A DNA stretch of 38,114 bases from Lysobacterales bacterium (GTDB lineage Bacteria > Pseudomonadota > Gammaproteobacteria > Xanthomonadales > SZUA-5), in NCBI GenBank assembly GCA_019187485.1, contig JABAQR010000018.1, forward strand, positions 1 to 38,114, in the 5' to 3' direction. Position numbers and translations under genes: made by a program. Below are positions 6,410 to 18,121 of this stretch, piece by piece (positions within the stretch are counted from its first letter, which is position 1; each line of letters opens with the position of its first letter). The notes under the pieces are model-generated. The model was not told the origin of the DNA. It did no database searches and saw nothing but the letters and a program-made list of their open reading frames with translations.

Positions 6410-7450
6410 GTGTCCGATCCCAAGGCAGCCTGGTTGCCCGACTGGCAATCGATGCAGAAGCAGTTCTTCTCCGCGTGGACCGACGCCGCGCGCGGCGGTG
6501 TCGCCCCGGCGATGCCGGTGCACGAAGGTTTCGACGTGTGGCTGAAGCTCTTCGGTGGCCGCGACACGGGCAACGACACCCTCGACCGCGTGATCGGCAG
6601 CGCCAGGCAGTTCACGGACTTCATGCAGGGCGTGATCGGCCAGCTTGCGACCACTCGTTCGGAGCTGAACTCGCCGGCGGCGTTGCGCGAGTCGCTGGAA
6701 AAGGCCTTCGGCGGCATGAACGCGCACAAGAATCCGGTCATCGACGCGCTGCGTACCGTCACCGGCGAGGGCGCCAAGGGCTTCGAGGACCTGTTCCGCG
6801 AGTTCATGAAGGTCGCCAAACCGCTCGAGGCGGATGCGCGCGGCCTGTTGAACCTGCCGGCCTTCGGCTACTCGCGCGAGTCGCAGGAGCGCCAGCAGGC
6901 GCTGGTGCAGGCGATGCTCGACTACCAGGAGCAGATGAACCGCTACAACGCGCAGATGTACCAGGCGAGCCGGTTGGGCCTCGACAAATTCGAGTCCAAG
7001 CTCGCCGAGCGCAGCGATCCGGGCCGCGAGATCACCAGCCTGCGCGGCCTCTACGACCTGTTCGTCGATGCCGCCGAGGAAGGCTATGCCGAAGTCGCGC
7101 TGGCGGACGAATTCCGCCAGGTCTACGGCGACCTCGTCAACGCACAGATGCGCGTGCGCCAACTGGTGCAAGGCGAAGTCGAGCGCGCCACCGGCGCCCT
7201 CGGCATGCCCGGCCGCACGGAACTCGACAGCGTGCTCAAGCGTGGCAACGAGATGCGCCGCCGCATCGCCGACCTGGAAGAGCGCCTGGCACGCCTGGAG
7301 GGCGCGAGCCTGGCCCCGCCGACCGCATCAGCCGCAGCCACGGAAAGTGCGCCCACGCCTGTCGTGGAGCGCGCGCCGGCCAAGCCGCGCGCCAGCAAGC
7401 CGGCCCCGGCCGCTGCCCCGAAATCCGCCAACCGTCGCCGCAGGAGCTGA
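6410..7450 (+). CDS. phaE: Class III poly(R)-hydroxyalkanoate synthase subunit PhaE
   Basis: 346 residues starting with GTG. It is the non-catalytic partner that forms the active complex with PhaC on polyhydroxyalkanoate granules. The N-terminal WLPDWQSMQKQFFSAW matches the start of PhaE proteins, followed by long amphipathic helices. FxYSRExQExxQ and the segment LYDLFVDAAEEGYAEVALADEF are typical of the family. A short heptad-like stretch (MRRRIADLEERLARLEG) near residue 285 and an Ala/Pro/Lys-rich disordered tail end the protein. phaC starts 4 bases after its stop, so the stoichiometric partners are made together. The function rests on the family and on the partner gene. Confidence 0.9.
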   Translation: MSDPKAAWLPDWQSMQKQFFSAWTDAARGGVAPAMPVHEGFDVWLKLFGGRDTGNDTLDRVIGSARQFTDFMQGVIGQLATTRSELNSPAALRESLEKAFGGMNAHKNPVIDALRTVTGEGAKGFEDLFREFMKVAKPLEADARGLLNLPAFGYSRESQERQQALVQAMLDYQEQMNRYNAQMYQASRLGLDKFESKLAERSDPGREITSLRGLYDLFVDAAEEGYAEVALADEFRQVYGDLVNAQMRVRQLVQGEVERATGALGMPGRTELDSVLKRGNEMRRRIADLEERLARLEGASLAPPTASAAATESAPTPVVERAPAKPRASKPAPAAAPKSANRRRRS

Positions 7451-7454
7451 TGCC

Positions 7455-8519
7455 ATGGGACCGCTGAAAATCGATCCGAAGTCGGCGCTCGACGAAATCG
7501 CTCGCTACAGCCAGAAGCTGACCGCCGGCGCCGAGGTGCTGCGCAAGCTCGATGACGTCGATTACGGCGCCACCGAGAAAGAAGCGGTGTATCGCGAGGA
7601 CAAGCTCGTCGTCTACCACTTCAAGGGCGACCGCAAGCCCAGCAACAAGACGCCGATCCTGATCGTGTACGCGCTGGTCAACCGCCCGTACATGACCGAC
7701 CTGCAGGCCGACCGCTCGCTGGTCAGGAACCTGTTGGCGCAGGGCGAGGACGTGTACCTGATCGACTGGGGGTACCCCGACGCCGCCGACCGTTTCCTGT
7801 CGCTGGACGATTACATCAACGGGTACATCCGGCGCAGCGTGGACGCGGTCGCGCGGCGTCACGGCCTCAAGGCGATCAACCTGCTCGGCGTCTGTCAGGG
7901 CGGCGCCTTCTCGCTGTGCTTCGCGTCCATCTACCCCGAGAGGGTCAAGAACCTGATCACGATGGTCACGCCGGTGGATTTTCATACCCGCGACAACATG
8001 CTCTCGCACTGGACCCGGGGCATGGACATCGATCTGTTCGTCGATACCCTCGGCAATGTGCCGGGCGATCTGATGAATTGGTGCTACCTGACGCTGAAGC
8101 CTTTACGGCTGAATCACCAGAAGTACGTGGGTCTGGTCGACATCCTCGACGACAAGGCCGAACTCGAGAACTTCCTGCGCATGGAGAAGTGGATCTTCGA
8201 CTCGCCGAATCAGGCGGGCCAGGCCTTCCGCGAGTTCATCCGCGACTTCTACCAGGGCAACAAGCTGATGCAGGGCGGCCTCACGATCGGCGACAAGCCG
8301 GTCGACCTGAAGCAGATCACGATGCCGGTGCTGAACATCTACGCCGAGCAGGACCACCTGGTGCCGCCGAGCGCATCGATCCCGCTGAAGGACAAGGTCG
8401 GGACCAAGGACTACACCGTGCTCGCCTTCAAGGGCGGCCACATCGGCATCTACGTCTCCGGCCGCGCCCAACGCGAAGTGGCGCCGACCATCCATAGCTG
8501 GCTGTCCAGGCGCGGCTGA
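7455..8519 (+). CDS. phaC: Class III poly(R)-hydroxyalkanoate synthase subunit PhaC
   Basis: 354 residues, an alpha/beta-hydrolase-fold polymerase that joins (R)-3-hydroxyacyl-CoA units into storage polyester. The lipase-like box is GVCQGG with nucleophile Cys147. The acid is Asp300 in YAEQDHLVPP and the base is His329 in KGGHIG. These positions sit two residues before the known triad of the Allochromatium vinosum enzyme (149/302/331). Length and the absence of the N-terminal extension of class I enzymes place it in class III, in agreement with the adjacent phaE. The ATG at 7455 has AGGAG at 7442-7446. No phaA, phaB, phaP or phaR gene is visible nearby. Confidence 0.95.
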   Translation: MGPLKIDPKSALDEIARYSQKLTAGAEVLRKLDDVDYGATEKEAVYREDKLVVYHFKGDRKPSNKTPILIVYALVNRPYMTDLQADRSLVRNLLAQGEDVYLIDWGYPDAADRFLSLDDYINGYIRRSVDAVARRHGLKAINLLGVCQGGAFSLCFASIYPERVKNLITMVTPVDFHTRDNMLSHWTRGMDIDLFVDTLGNVPGDLMNWCYLTLKPLRLNHQKYVGLVDILDDKAELENFLRMEKWIFDSPNQAGQAFREFIRDFYQGNKLMQGGLTIGDKPVDLKQITMPVLNIYAEQDHLVPPSASIPLKDKVGTKDYTVLAFKGGHIGIYVSGRAQREVAPTIHSWLSRRG

Positions 8520-8525
8520 CGTCGG

Positions 8526-8549
8526 GCGCGGGACTGTGCCGTCCCGCGC
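8526..8549 (+). terminator. Possible terminator hairpin after phaC
   Basis: GCGCGGGAC (8526-8534) pairs with GTCCCGCGC (8541-8549) around a 6-base loop, starting 7 bases after the phaC stop. There is no proper T-run (GACTTT follows), so it may be a weak or Rho-assisted end. The remaining 140 bases up to the convergent esterase stop show nothing else. Confidence 0.45.
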
Positions 8550-8691
8550 GACTTTGCGCATTCACCCCGTGGCCGTCGCGTCTCGCGGTTGTGGAGAGGG
8601 TCTTGCGCTGGAATGGTGATCAGATCCGCCGCGCGCAGAAGTGGCGCGAACCAGGGCCCGCAGTTCCTTCCAGAGGCCGCTTGCACCGGCC

Positions 8692-12481
<3,790 letters not shown>

Positions 12482-12497
12482 GAAGCGCATTGCGGCC

Positions 12498-12815
12498 ATG
12501 CGCTGGCTCCTGCTCCTGCTCTTGCTGCTGTTGGTCGCGTTGCAATACCAGTTGTGGTTCCGTTCCGGCATGGACGATGTCTGGGAACTGGAGAAGGCAT
12601 TGGATGTGCAGCGTGCGGAAAACGCGCGTCTGCGCGAGCGCAACGAGGCGCTCGCGGCCGAAGTGGAAGACCTCAAGAGCGGGCGCGACGCGATCGAGGA
12701 GCGTGCGCGCTCGGAACTGGGCATGCTCAAGGAAGGCGAACGGCTGATCCAGATCGCCGAGCCCGGTCGCGCCGCAGCCGCGGCGGCGGCGCGCGATGTC
12801 GAGCCGGTGGAATGA
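12498..12815 (+). CDS. ftsB: Cell division protein FtsB
   Basis: 105 residues. A single membrane helix (residues 3-16, Leu-rich) is followed by LQYQLWF and a coiled coil from about 28 to 68, whose heptads run through LEKALDVQRAENARLRERN. SELGMLKEGE around residue 75 is the conserved post-coil region of FtsB. It bridges FtsL and FtsQ in the divisome and helps to activate septal wall synthesis. The C-terminus (Ala-rich) is unconserved. Its place between eno and ispD is the classic gammaproteobacterial order. The stop overlaps the ispD start (ATGA, 12812-12815). Confidence 0.93.
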   Translation: MRWLLLLLLLLLVALQYQLWFRSGMDDVWELEKALDVQRAENARLRERNEALAAEVEDLKSGRDAIEERARSELGMLKEGERLIQIAEPGRAAAAAAARDVEPVE

Positions 12816-13483
12816 CCTGGGTGGTGGTGCCCGCAGCCGGCAGTGGCCGCCGTTTCGGGCGCGCGCTGCCCAAGCAGTACGCCATCATCGACGGTCGGCC
12901 GCTGCTGTGGTGGACGCTCGCCCGCCTGGCCGCGGTGCCGCCGGTTACCGGACTGCTGGTGGTGCTGGCCCCCGGCGATCCCCGCTGGCCGGGCTGGGCC
13001 GGGTTCGCCGGCAAGCCGGTGCTGACGGCGCCTGGCGGATCCGAACGTGCCGACTCGGTGCTGGCCGGCTTGCGTGCCCTGCCAAAGGCGGTCGCTGATA
13101 CCGACCTCGTGCTCGTGCACGACGCGGCCCGACCCTGCGTGCGCGGTGAAGACATCGTCCGGCTGCTCGCCGAATGCGGCACCTGCGGGGGCTTGCTCGC
13201 AACGCCGGTACGCGACACCCTGAAGCGTGCCGTCGACGGCGTGGTCGCCGACACCGTCGACCGCCGCGACCTGTGGCGCGCGCTGACCCCGCAGTGCTTT
13301 CGCCGGGGCGAATTGATCGCGGCACTGGAAGCCGCGCGTGCCGCCGGGCGCAACCCGACCGACGAAGCCCAGGCGATCGAATGGTCCGGCGGCCGCCCAC
13401 GACTGGTCGAGGGCGCCGAGGACAACCTCAAGGTCACCACCGAGCGCGATCTCGCGCTCGCGGCGTGGATACTGAAGGGCTAG
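12812..13483 (+). CDS. ispD: 2-C-methyl-D-erythritol 4-phosphate cytidylyltransferase
   Basis: 223 residues. It is the third step of the MEP isoprenoid pathway, joining MEP and CTP to give CDP-ME. It shows VPAAGSGRRFG with LPKQY (CTP loop), GGSERADSVLAGL, LVHDAARPCV (metal and base binding), ATPVRDTLKR, LTPQCFRR and the C-terminal GAEDNLKVTTERDL. The length is slightly below E. coli (236). Its ATG overlaps the ftsB stop. ispF follows, but here the usual tight spacing is broken by a 219-base repeat-bearing gap. Confidence 0.97.
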   Translation: MTWVVVPAAGSGRRFGRALPKQYAIIDGRPLLWWTLARLAAVPPVTGLLVVLAPGDPRWPGWAGFAGKPVLTAPGGSERADSVLAGLRALPKAVADTDLVLVHDAARPCVRGEDIVRLLAECGTCGGLLATPVRDTLKRAVDGVVADTVDRRDLWRALTPQCFRRGELIAALEAARAAGRNPTDEAQAIEWSGGRPRLVEGAEDNLKVTTERDLALAAWILKG

Positions 13484-13691
13484 GAAAAAGGAAGAAGGAA
13501 AAAGGAAAATGGAAGAGCGGGGTGGGCGCGCTGTGGCGGCGGTGAGGGCATCCCTCGGTTGAGGATTGCGCGGAGGCGGAACGATCGTGTGGGCGGTCGC
13601 GACGCACGCGTCGCTACTGCGGGAGCCCCACGACCCGCCCGCGGCAGCGACTTTCCTTTTTCCTTTTTCCTTTTTCCCTTCCCCACTTTTC
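13483..13691. repeat. Purine-tract and pyrimidine-tract heptamer repeats in inverted arrangement
   Basis: In the ispD-ispF gap, 13483-13512 is a purine run built on GGAAAAA units, and 13650-13691 is a pyrimidine run built on CCTTTTT units with a 7-base period (at least three exact units). The two runs are roughly reverse complements. Between them a GC palindrome (GCGACGC-AC-GCGTCGC, 13599-13614) and a GCGGGAGCCC segment resemble a REP unit. No gene is visible in the gap. The pyrimidine tract ends 11 bases before the ispF start, where a ribosome-binding site would be expected, and none is evident. Confidence 0.75.
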
Positions 13692-13702
13692 CCGCTCCCG
13701 AC

Positions 13703-14188
13703 ATGCCCCCCCATCCCCGCATCGGTATCGGCTACGACGTCCACGCCTTCGGACCCGGCGATCACCTGATGCTCGGCGGCGTGCGCATCGCGCACACGCG
13801 CGGCCTGCTGGCGCATTCGGATGGCGACGTCGCCCTGCACGCGCTCTGCGATGCGCTGCTCGGGGCGCTGGCGCTGGGCGATATCGGCAAGCACTTCCCG
13901 CCGTCGGATGAGCGCTGGCGCGGGGCGGACAGTCGTGCGCTGCTGCGCCACTGCCGCGCGCTGGTCGGCGAACGTGGCTACGTGATCGGCAACTGCGATC
14001 TGGTGGTGGTCTGCGAACGTCCGCGACTGGCGCCGCATGTGCCGCCGATGCGTGAGCGCATCGCCGCCGACCTCGCCTGCGTGATCGACGCGGTCAGCGT
14101 CAAGGCGACCACCAGCGAGACGCTCGGATTCACCGGTCGCGAAGAGGGCATCGCCGCACAGGCGGCGGTGCTGCTGGTGCCGGCGTGA
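13703..14188 (+). CDS. ispF: 2-C-methyl-D-erythritol 2,4-cyclodiphosphate synthase
   Basis: 161 residues, the usual size. It converts CDP-ME 2-phosphate into the cyclic diphosphate MEcPP in the MEP pathway. The metal ligands Asp12 and His14 lie in GIGYDVHAF, and His46 lies in [28 protein letters not shown] and [19 protein letters not shown] are the nucleotide-contacting regions. ispF and truD overlap by GTGA (14185-14188). Confidence 0.97.
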   Translation: MPPHPRIGIGYDVHAFGPGDHLMLGGVRIAHTRGLLAHSDGDVALHALCDALLGALALGDIGKHFPPSDERWRGADSRALLRHCRALVGERGYVIGNCDLVVVCERPRLAPHVPPMRERIAADLACVIDAVSVKATTSETLGFTGREEGIAAQAAVLLVPA

Positions 14189-15303
14189 CGCTCGCCTACG
14201 CGCACGGTGGGCCGCCGTTGCGTGGTCTGCTGAAGACGGCGCCGGAAGACTTCATCGTCGAGGAAACGCTCGGTTTCCAGGCCGACGGGCAGGGCGAGCA
14301 CGACCTCGTGCGCATCGAGAAGCGCGGCGCCAATACCGAGTGGGTGGCGCGCGGGCTGGCACGCTTCGCCAAGGTGCCGCAGGTGGCGGTGGGCTTCGCC
14401 GGCCTCAAGGATCGCCACGCGGTCGCACGCCAGCATTTCACCGTGCAGTTGCCGGGACGCAGTGTCGACTGGTCGCTGCTCGATTTGCCCGGGGTGCGTG
14501 TGCTCGACGTCGCGCGTCACTCGCGCAAGCTCAAGCGCGGCGCACTGGTCGGCAATGGCTTCGAGCTGACTCTGCGCGCCATCGAGGGCGATCCCGCGCG
14601 TGCCGAAGTCGTGTTTGCGACGCTGCGGGCCCACGGCGCGCCGAACTACTTCGGCATCCAGCGCTTCGGCCACGCGGACGGCAATCTCGCGTTGGCGCGG
14701 CGGTTGTTCGCCGGCGAGCCGCTCGGCCGCAGCGACCGCGCCTTCGCGCTGTCGGCAGCGCGCAGCGCGATCTTCAATGCGGTGCTCGACCGCCGCGTGC
14801 GCGAGGGCAACTGGAACCGGGTGATCGCCGGCGATCTGTGCAACCTTGCCGGCAGGCGCGCCTGGTTCGGGCCGGTGGTTCCAGACGAGACCCTGGCGCG
14901 ACGCTGTGCCGAGGGCGACATCCATCCGACCGGCCCGCTGTGGGGCGCGCCGGCGCCGCCGTGCGCGGACGATTGCCTGGCGCTGGAGCAGGCATGCGCG
15001 GCCGAATTTGCCGACCTGGTTGCTGGTCTGGGGTTCGTGGGCATGGAACCGGAACGGCGCGCCCTGCGCATGATCCCGGAGTCGCTGAGCTGGGAGTGGC
15101 TGGGGGGAGAAGAGATCGCGGGCAGGGCCCGCTCCCACGGGATCCCGGAAGCAAATGCGGGAGTGGACCCCGCCCGCGATCCTGAACCTGCGGTTCTGCG
15201 CCTGCGCTTCATCTTGCCGCCCGGTGCCTACGCCACCAGCCTGATCCGCGAATTCATCGAGGTGGGGCTCGAGTTGCCCACTGGCGTCGACGCCCCCGCC
15301 TGA
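14185..15303 (+). CDS. truD: tRNA pseudouridine(13) synthase TruD, with REPIN-encoded insertion
   Basis: 372 residues from a GTG overlapping the ispF stop. TruD makes pseudouridine 13 in tRNA-Glu. PEDFIVEE, the catalytic loop [16 protein letters not shown] with Asp76, [11 protein letters not shown], and the closing [16 protein letters not shown] are all present. The TruD-specific insertion region lies between residues 150 and 290. Residues 311-332, between SWEWLGGEE and [10 protein letters not shown], are encoded by an inverted pair of REP sequences. In homologues this link is only a few residues. The frame is intact on both sides, so the protein probably still works with an enlarged surface loop. 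truD is normally followed by surE; here a phosphate-transport pair comes next. Confidence 0.93.
   Translation: MTLAYAHGGPPLRGLLKTAPEDFIVEETLGFQADGQGEHDLVRIEKRGANTEWVARGLARFAKVPQVAVGFAGLKDRHAVARQHFTVQLPGRSVDWSLLDLPGVRVLDVARHSRKLKRGALVGNGFELTLRAIEGDPARAEVVFATLRAHGAPNYFGIQRFGHADGNLALARRLFAGEPLGRSDRAFALSAARSAIFNAVLDRRVREGNWNRVIAGDLCNLAGRRAWFGPVVPDETLARRCAEGDIHPTGPLWGAPAPPCADDCLALEQACAAEFADLVAGLGFVGMEPERRALRMIPESLSWEWLGGEEIAGRARSHGIPEANAGVDPARDPEPAVLRLRFILPPGAYATSLIREFIEVGLELPTGVDAPA
15114..15181. repeat. REPIN (inverted REP pair) inside truD
   Basis: The left arm, 15114-15140, runs GATCGCGGGCAGGGCCCGCT then CCCACGG. The right arm, 15156-15181, is its reverse complement with only a few substitutions (TGCGGGAGTGGACCCC then GCCCGCGATC). 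Each arm is itself a short palindrome, with GGGC or CCCG cores. The spacer is 15 bases. REP elements are almost always extragenic, so an in-frame exonic copy is unusual. Confidence 0.85.
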
Positions 15304-15342
15304 GCGAGTATCCGCCGCTCCGAAACCACTTCGGCAGCCGCC

Positions 15343-15969
15343 ATGTTTTCGCTGCAGACCATCTTCGGCAAGGGTGATCGTTTCTTCGCCTTGCTGCGGG
15401 ACAGCGCCGCCGCGGCGCTGGACGCCACCCGCGCGCTGCTGGCGCTGGTCGAGCGCAAGTCCAATCAACCCTCCCTGGAAGAGTTCCGGCTGGCGCGCGA
15501 GCGCGAGCGCAAGGTTGCCGACGCGATCCGCGCTGAGCTCGTGCAGACCTTCGTGACCGTGCTCGAGCGCGAGGACATCGAAACCCTCGGCAATGCGTTG
15601 TATCGCATTCCCAAGACCGTCGAGAAGTTCGCCGAGCGCTATGCGCTGGCCGGCGAACGCATCCACGGCGTGGACTTTGCGCCGCGCGCGCGGATGCTCG
15701 TCGACGCCGCCGAAGTGGTCGTGAAGATGGTCGCCGAACTCAAGGCGATGAAACTCGAACCGATGAAGGCATTGTCCGACCGCTTGCGTGCGATCGAGGT
15801 GGAGGCCGACCGACTGATGCTGGAGCTGTACCGCGAGCTCTACGCCGGCAAGTACGACCCGATCCAGACCTTCATGGTGCACGACTTCTACGAGATCCTC
15901 GAGAAGGCGATCGACCGCTGCCGCGAGGCCGGCGTGGTCGCCTACCAGATCGTCCTCAAGAACAGTTGA
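15343..15969 (+). CDS. DUF47/PhoU-like phosphate transport accessory protein
   Basis: 208 residues, all-helical. It begins with FSLQTIFGKGDRFFALL and carries two PhoU-like three-helix units. The helix with KVADAIRAELVQTF and the later ExxxDRxxxxLYRELYAGKYDPI segment hold the acidic residues that bind metal clusters in this family (TIGR00153). Proteins of this kind are encoded directly upstream of Pit transporters and are thought to modulate them. The same arrangement occurs here, with pit starting 7 bases after the stop. Confidence 0.9.
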   Translation: MFSLQTIFGKGDRFFALLRDSAAAALDATRALLALVERKSNQPSLEEFRLARERERKVADAIRAELVQTFVTVLEREDIETLGNALYRIPKTVEKFAERYALAGERIHGVDFAPRARMLVDAAEVVVKMVAELKAMKLEPMKALSDRLRAIEVEADRLMLELYRELYAGKYDPIQTFMVHDFYEILEKAIDRCREAGVVAYQIVLKNS

Positions 15970-15976
15970 GGCCGTC

Positions 15977-17083
15977 GTGGAGCTGACGCTGCTGCTGTTG
16001 CTGATCGTGGTCGCGCTGACCTTCGAGTTCATCAACGGTTTCCACGACACCGCCAACTCGATCGCCACGGTGGTCGCGACCAAGGTGCTGACGCCCGGCC
16101 AGGCGGTGGCGCTGGCGGCGAGCATGAACCTGATCGGGGCGCTCGCCGGCGAGGCCGTCGCCAAGACCATCTCCGGTGGCCTGATCGACTCCAGCGTGGT
16201 CACGGTCACCTCCGGCGTGCTGCTGTGCGCCTTGCTCGCGGCGATCATCTGGAACCTCATCACCTGGTGGTGGGGCTTGCCCTCCAGTTCCAGTCACGCG
16301 CTGATCGGCGGCCTCGTCGGCGCCGCGCTGGCGGCCGCAGCCGGCGATACCGACGCCCTGGTGTGGGCCCAGAAAGCCGAGCCCTGGTACAAGGGTGGCG
16401 GCCTGTTCTACAAGGTCGTGGTGCCGATGGTGTCCTCGCCGGTCGCGGGTTTCCTGCTCGGCGTGCTGATCATGGGGCTGCTGTTCGCGCTGATCGCGGG
16501 GTTGGCGCGCTCCGGCGGCCTGCTTGCGCGGATCGCGCGGCCGCGTTGGGTGAATGCCTTCTTCGGCAAGGCGCAACTGGCGTCGGCGGCTTACATGGGC
16601 TTCGCGCATGGCCTCAACGACGCGCAGAAGACCATGGGCATCATCGCGCTGGCGCTGATCGGGGCCGAGGCCACGGGCACTCTGCGGGAACTGCCCTCGC
16701 TGCTCGGCTTCCTGCATCCGGACCGCGATCAGCAGGGCATCGAGACCTGGATCAAGATCACCTGCGCGCTGGTGATGGCGGCCGGTACCGCCGCCGGCGG
16801 CTGGCGCATCATCAAGACCCTCGGTCACAAGATGGTCAAGCTGCACCCGATCCACGGCTTCGCCGCCGAGACCGCGAGCGCGACCATCCTGTCGACCGCG
16901 GCCACCCTCGGCATGCCGGTCTCGACCACCCACAGCATCTCGACCGCGATCATGGGCGTCGGCTTCGCCAAGCGCGCCAACGCGCTGCGCTGGACCGTGG
17001 TCGAACGCATCCTGTGGGCCTGGGTGTTCACCATCCCGGTGACCGCGGTGATCGCCTACGCGCTGGTGTGGCTGACCCGTTGA
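15977..17083 (+). CDS. pit: Inorganic phosphate transporter, PiT family
   Basis: 368 residues from a GTG, with about ten hydrophobic segments. The family signature NGFHDTANSIATVVATKVL is at residues 15-33, and the inverted second repeat has GFAHGLNDAQKTMG and STTHSISTAIMGVGF. LPSSSSHALIGGLVG is also conserved. It imports phosphate (as a metal-phosphate) with protons across the inner membrane. Some PiT proteins carry a long cytoplasmic loop; this is a short version. Its co-operonic DUF47 gene supports the assignment. Confidence 0.93.
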   Translation: MELTLLLLLIVVALTFEFINGFHDTANSIATVVATKVLTPGQAVALAASMNLIGALAGEAVAKTISGGLIDSSVVTVTSGVLLCALLAAIIWNLITWWWGLPSSSSHALIGGLVGAALAAAAGDTDALVWAQKAEPWYKGGGLFYKVVVPMVSSPVAGFLLGVLIMGLLFALIAGLARSGGLLARIARPRWVNAFFGKAQLASAAYMGFAHGLNDAQKTMGIIALALIGAEATGTLRELPSLLGFLHPDRDQQGIETWIKITCALVMAAGTAAGGWRIIKTLGHKMVKLHPIHGFAAETASATILSTAATLGMPVSTTHSISTAIMGVGFAKRANALRWTVVERILWAWVFTIPVTAVIAYALVWLTR

Positions 17084-17110
17084 GAGACGCGCGCGAGCAG
17101 CGGTTAGCAT
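17080..17110 (+). promoter_or_regulatory. Candidate promoter of mtgA
   Basis: TTGAGA (17080-17085, overlapping the pit stop) and TAGCAT (17105-17110) are 19 bases apart, a little wide. The ATG follows 30 bases after the -10. Confidence 0.35.
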
Positions 17111-17140
17111 CGCCGCACCCGTCCGCCGCGCCATGAGCCG

Positions 17141-17872
17141 ATGCCGCGCAAACCCGCTGCCAGTCCCAAGCCGCGTCGCCGCTGGCGGCGCTGGCTGGCG
17201 TGGCTGCTGCTGACGCCGCTGCTGCTCAGCATCCTGCTGGTACTGCTGCTGCGCTTCCTTGCGCCACCGATCAGCGGGGTGATGGCCGAACGTATCATCG
17301 AAGCACGGCGCGCCGGCGACGAGGGCTTCCGGATCGCCCGCCGCTGGTGCCCGCTGGAGGAATTCGGGCCCTACCTGCCGCTTGCGGTGATCGCCTCCGA
17401 GGACCAGCGCTTCCTCGACCACATGGGCTTCGACACGGTCGAGATCGGCAAGGCGCTCGACGCAGCCGAGGGCGGTGGGCGCCTGCGCGGCGCCAGCACC
17501 ATCAGCCAGCAGGTGGCCAAGAACCTGTTCCTGTGGAGCGGCCGCAGTTGGCTGCGTAAGGGTCTGGAAGTGTGGTTCACCGGTCTGATGGAACTCTCGT
17601 GGCCGAAGCGGCGTCTGCTGGAGACCTATCTCAATATCGCCGAGACCGGTGATGGGATCTTCGGTTTCTGCGCCGCCTGCGAGATCCGCTTCGGCAAACC
17701 CTGCAACGCGCTCGCGCCCTACCAGCTCGCGCTCATGGTGGCGACCCTGCCGGATCCGCGCCGGCGCCGTGCCGATCACCCGACGCCCTACCTGCACCAG
17801 CGCGCGAGCTGGATCGTGCGCCAGATGCAGCAGCTCGGCGGGCCGGCACTGCTGCAGCGCCTGGAGGAATGA
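17141..17872 (+). CDS. mtgA: Monofunctional biosynthetic peptidoglycan transglycosylase
   Basis: 243 residues. A basic N-terminus leads into one membrane helix (about 19-40), then a GT51 glycosyltransferase domain. Glu87 in VIASEDQRFLDHMGFD is the catalytic residue. The second motif, RGASTISQQVAKNLFLW, is complete, and the later KRRLLETYLNIAETG matches the family. It polymerises lipid II into glycan strands on the outer face of the inner membrane and lacks the transpeptidase half of class A PBPs. One oddity is that the usual GxGxxG segment reads GDGIFGFCAAC. ATG 17141 was chosen over the nearby upstream ATG at 17132, which is out of frame. Confidence 0.93.
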   Translation: MPRKPAASPKPRRRWRRWLAWLLLTPLLLSILLVLLLRFLAPPISGVMAERIIEARRAGDEGFRIARRWCPLEEFGPYLPLAVIASEDQRFLDHMGFDTVEIGKALDAAEGGGRLRGASTISQQVAKNLFLWSGRSWLRKGLEVWFTGLMELSWPKRRLLETYLNIAETGDGIFGFCAACEIRFGKPCNALAPYQLALMVATLPDPRRRRADHPTPYLHQRASWIVRQMQQLGGPALLQRLEE

Positions 17873-18121
17873 GGCGCGCAAGCCGGTGTTGTGGGGGCGT
17901 GCGTTGTGGGTGCGGGTCTTGTGGGAGATCCACGCGCACCGCTTCGGTGCGCTACGTCGAGCAACAAACTGCATCGCGATGATCGACAGGAGCTTCTTGT
18001 CCGCAAAGGACCCAAACTGCTGTCCGAAAACCAGCGAGTCATCGGGTGTTTGGAGAGGGTGGGTTGATCCGACCGGAGCGCCCGGCAGTCGCCGGATGAA
18101 CCGGCTGCTGCGGGTGCGCGC
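17873..18121. other. Intergenic stretch with hairpin and a possible gene-end relic
   Basis: Just after mtgA, TTGTGGGAG near 17919 is followed by a perfect hairpin GCGCACCG-CTT-CGGTGCGC (17934-17952), which resembles the local REP type and may end transcription. From about 17960 to 18060 the sequence is noticeably richer in A and T. A frame ending in TGA at 18123-18125 overlaps the ATG of the next gene and reads WRGWVDPTGAPGSRRMN then RLLRVRA at its end. This could be the leftover tail of a deleted upstream gene. I cannot support an intact gene here. Confidence 0.5.
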
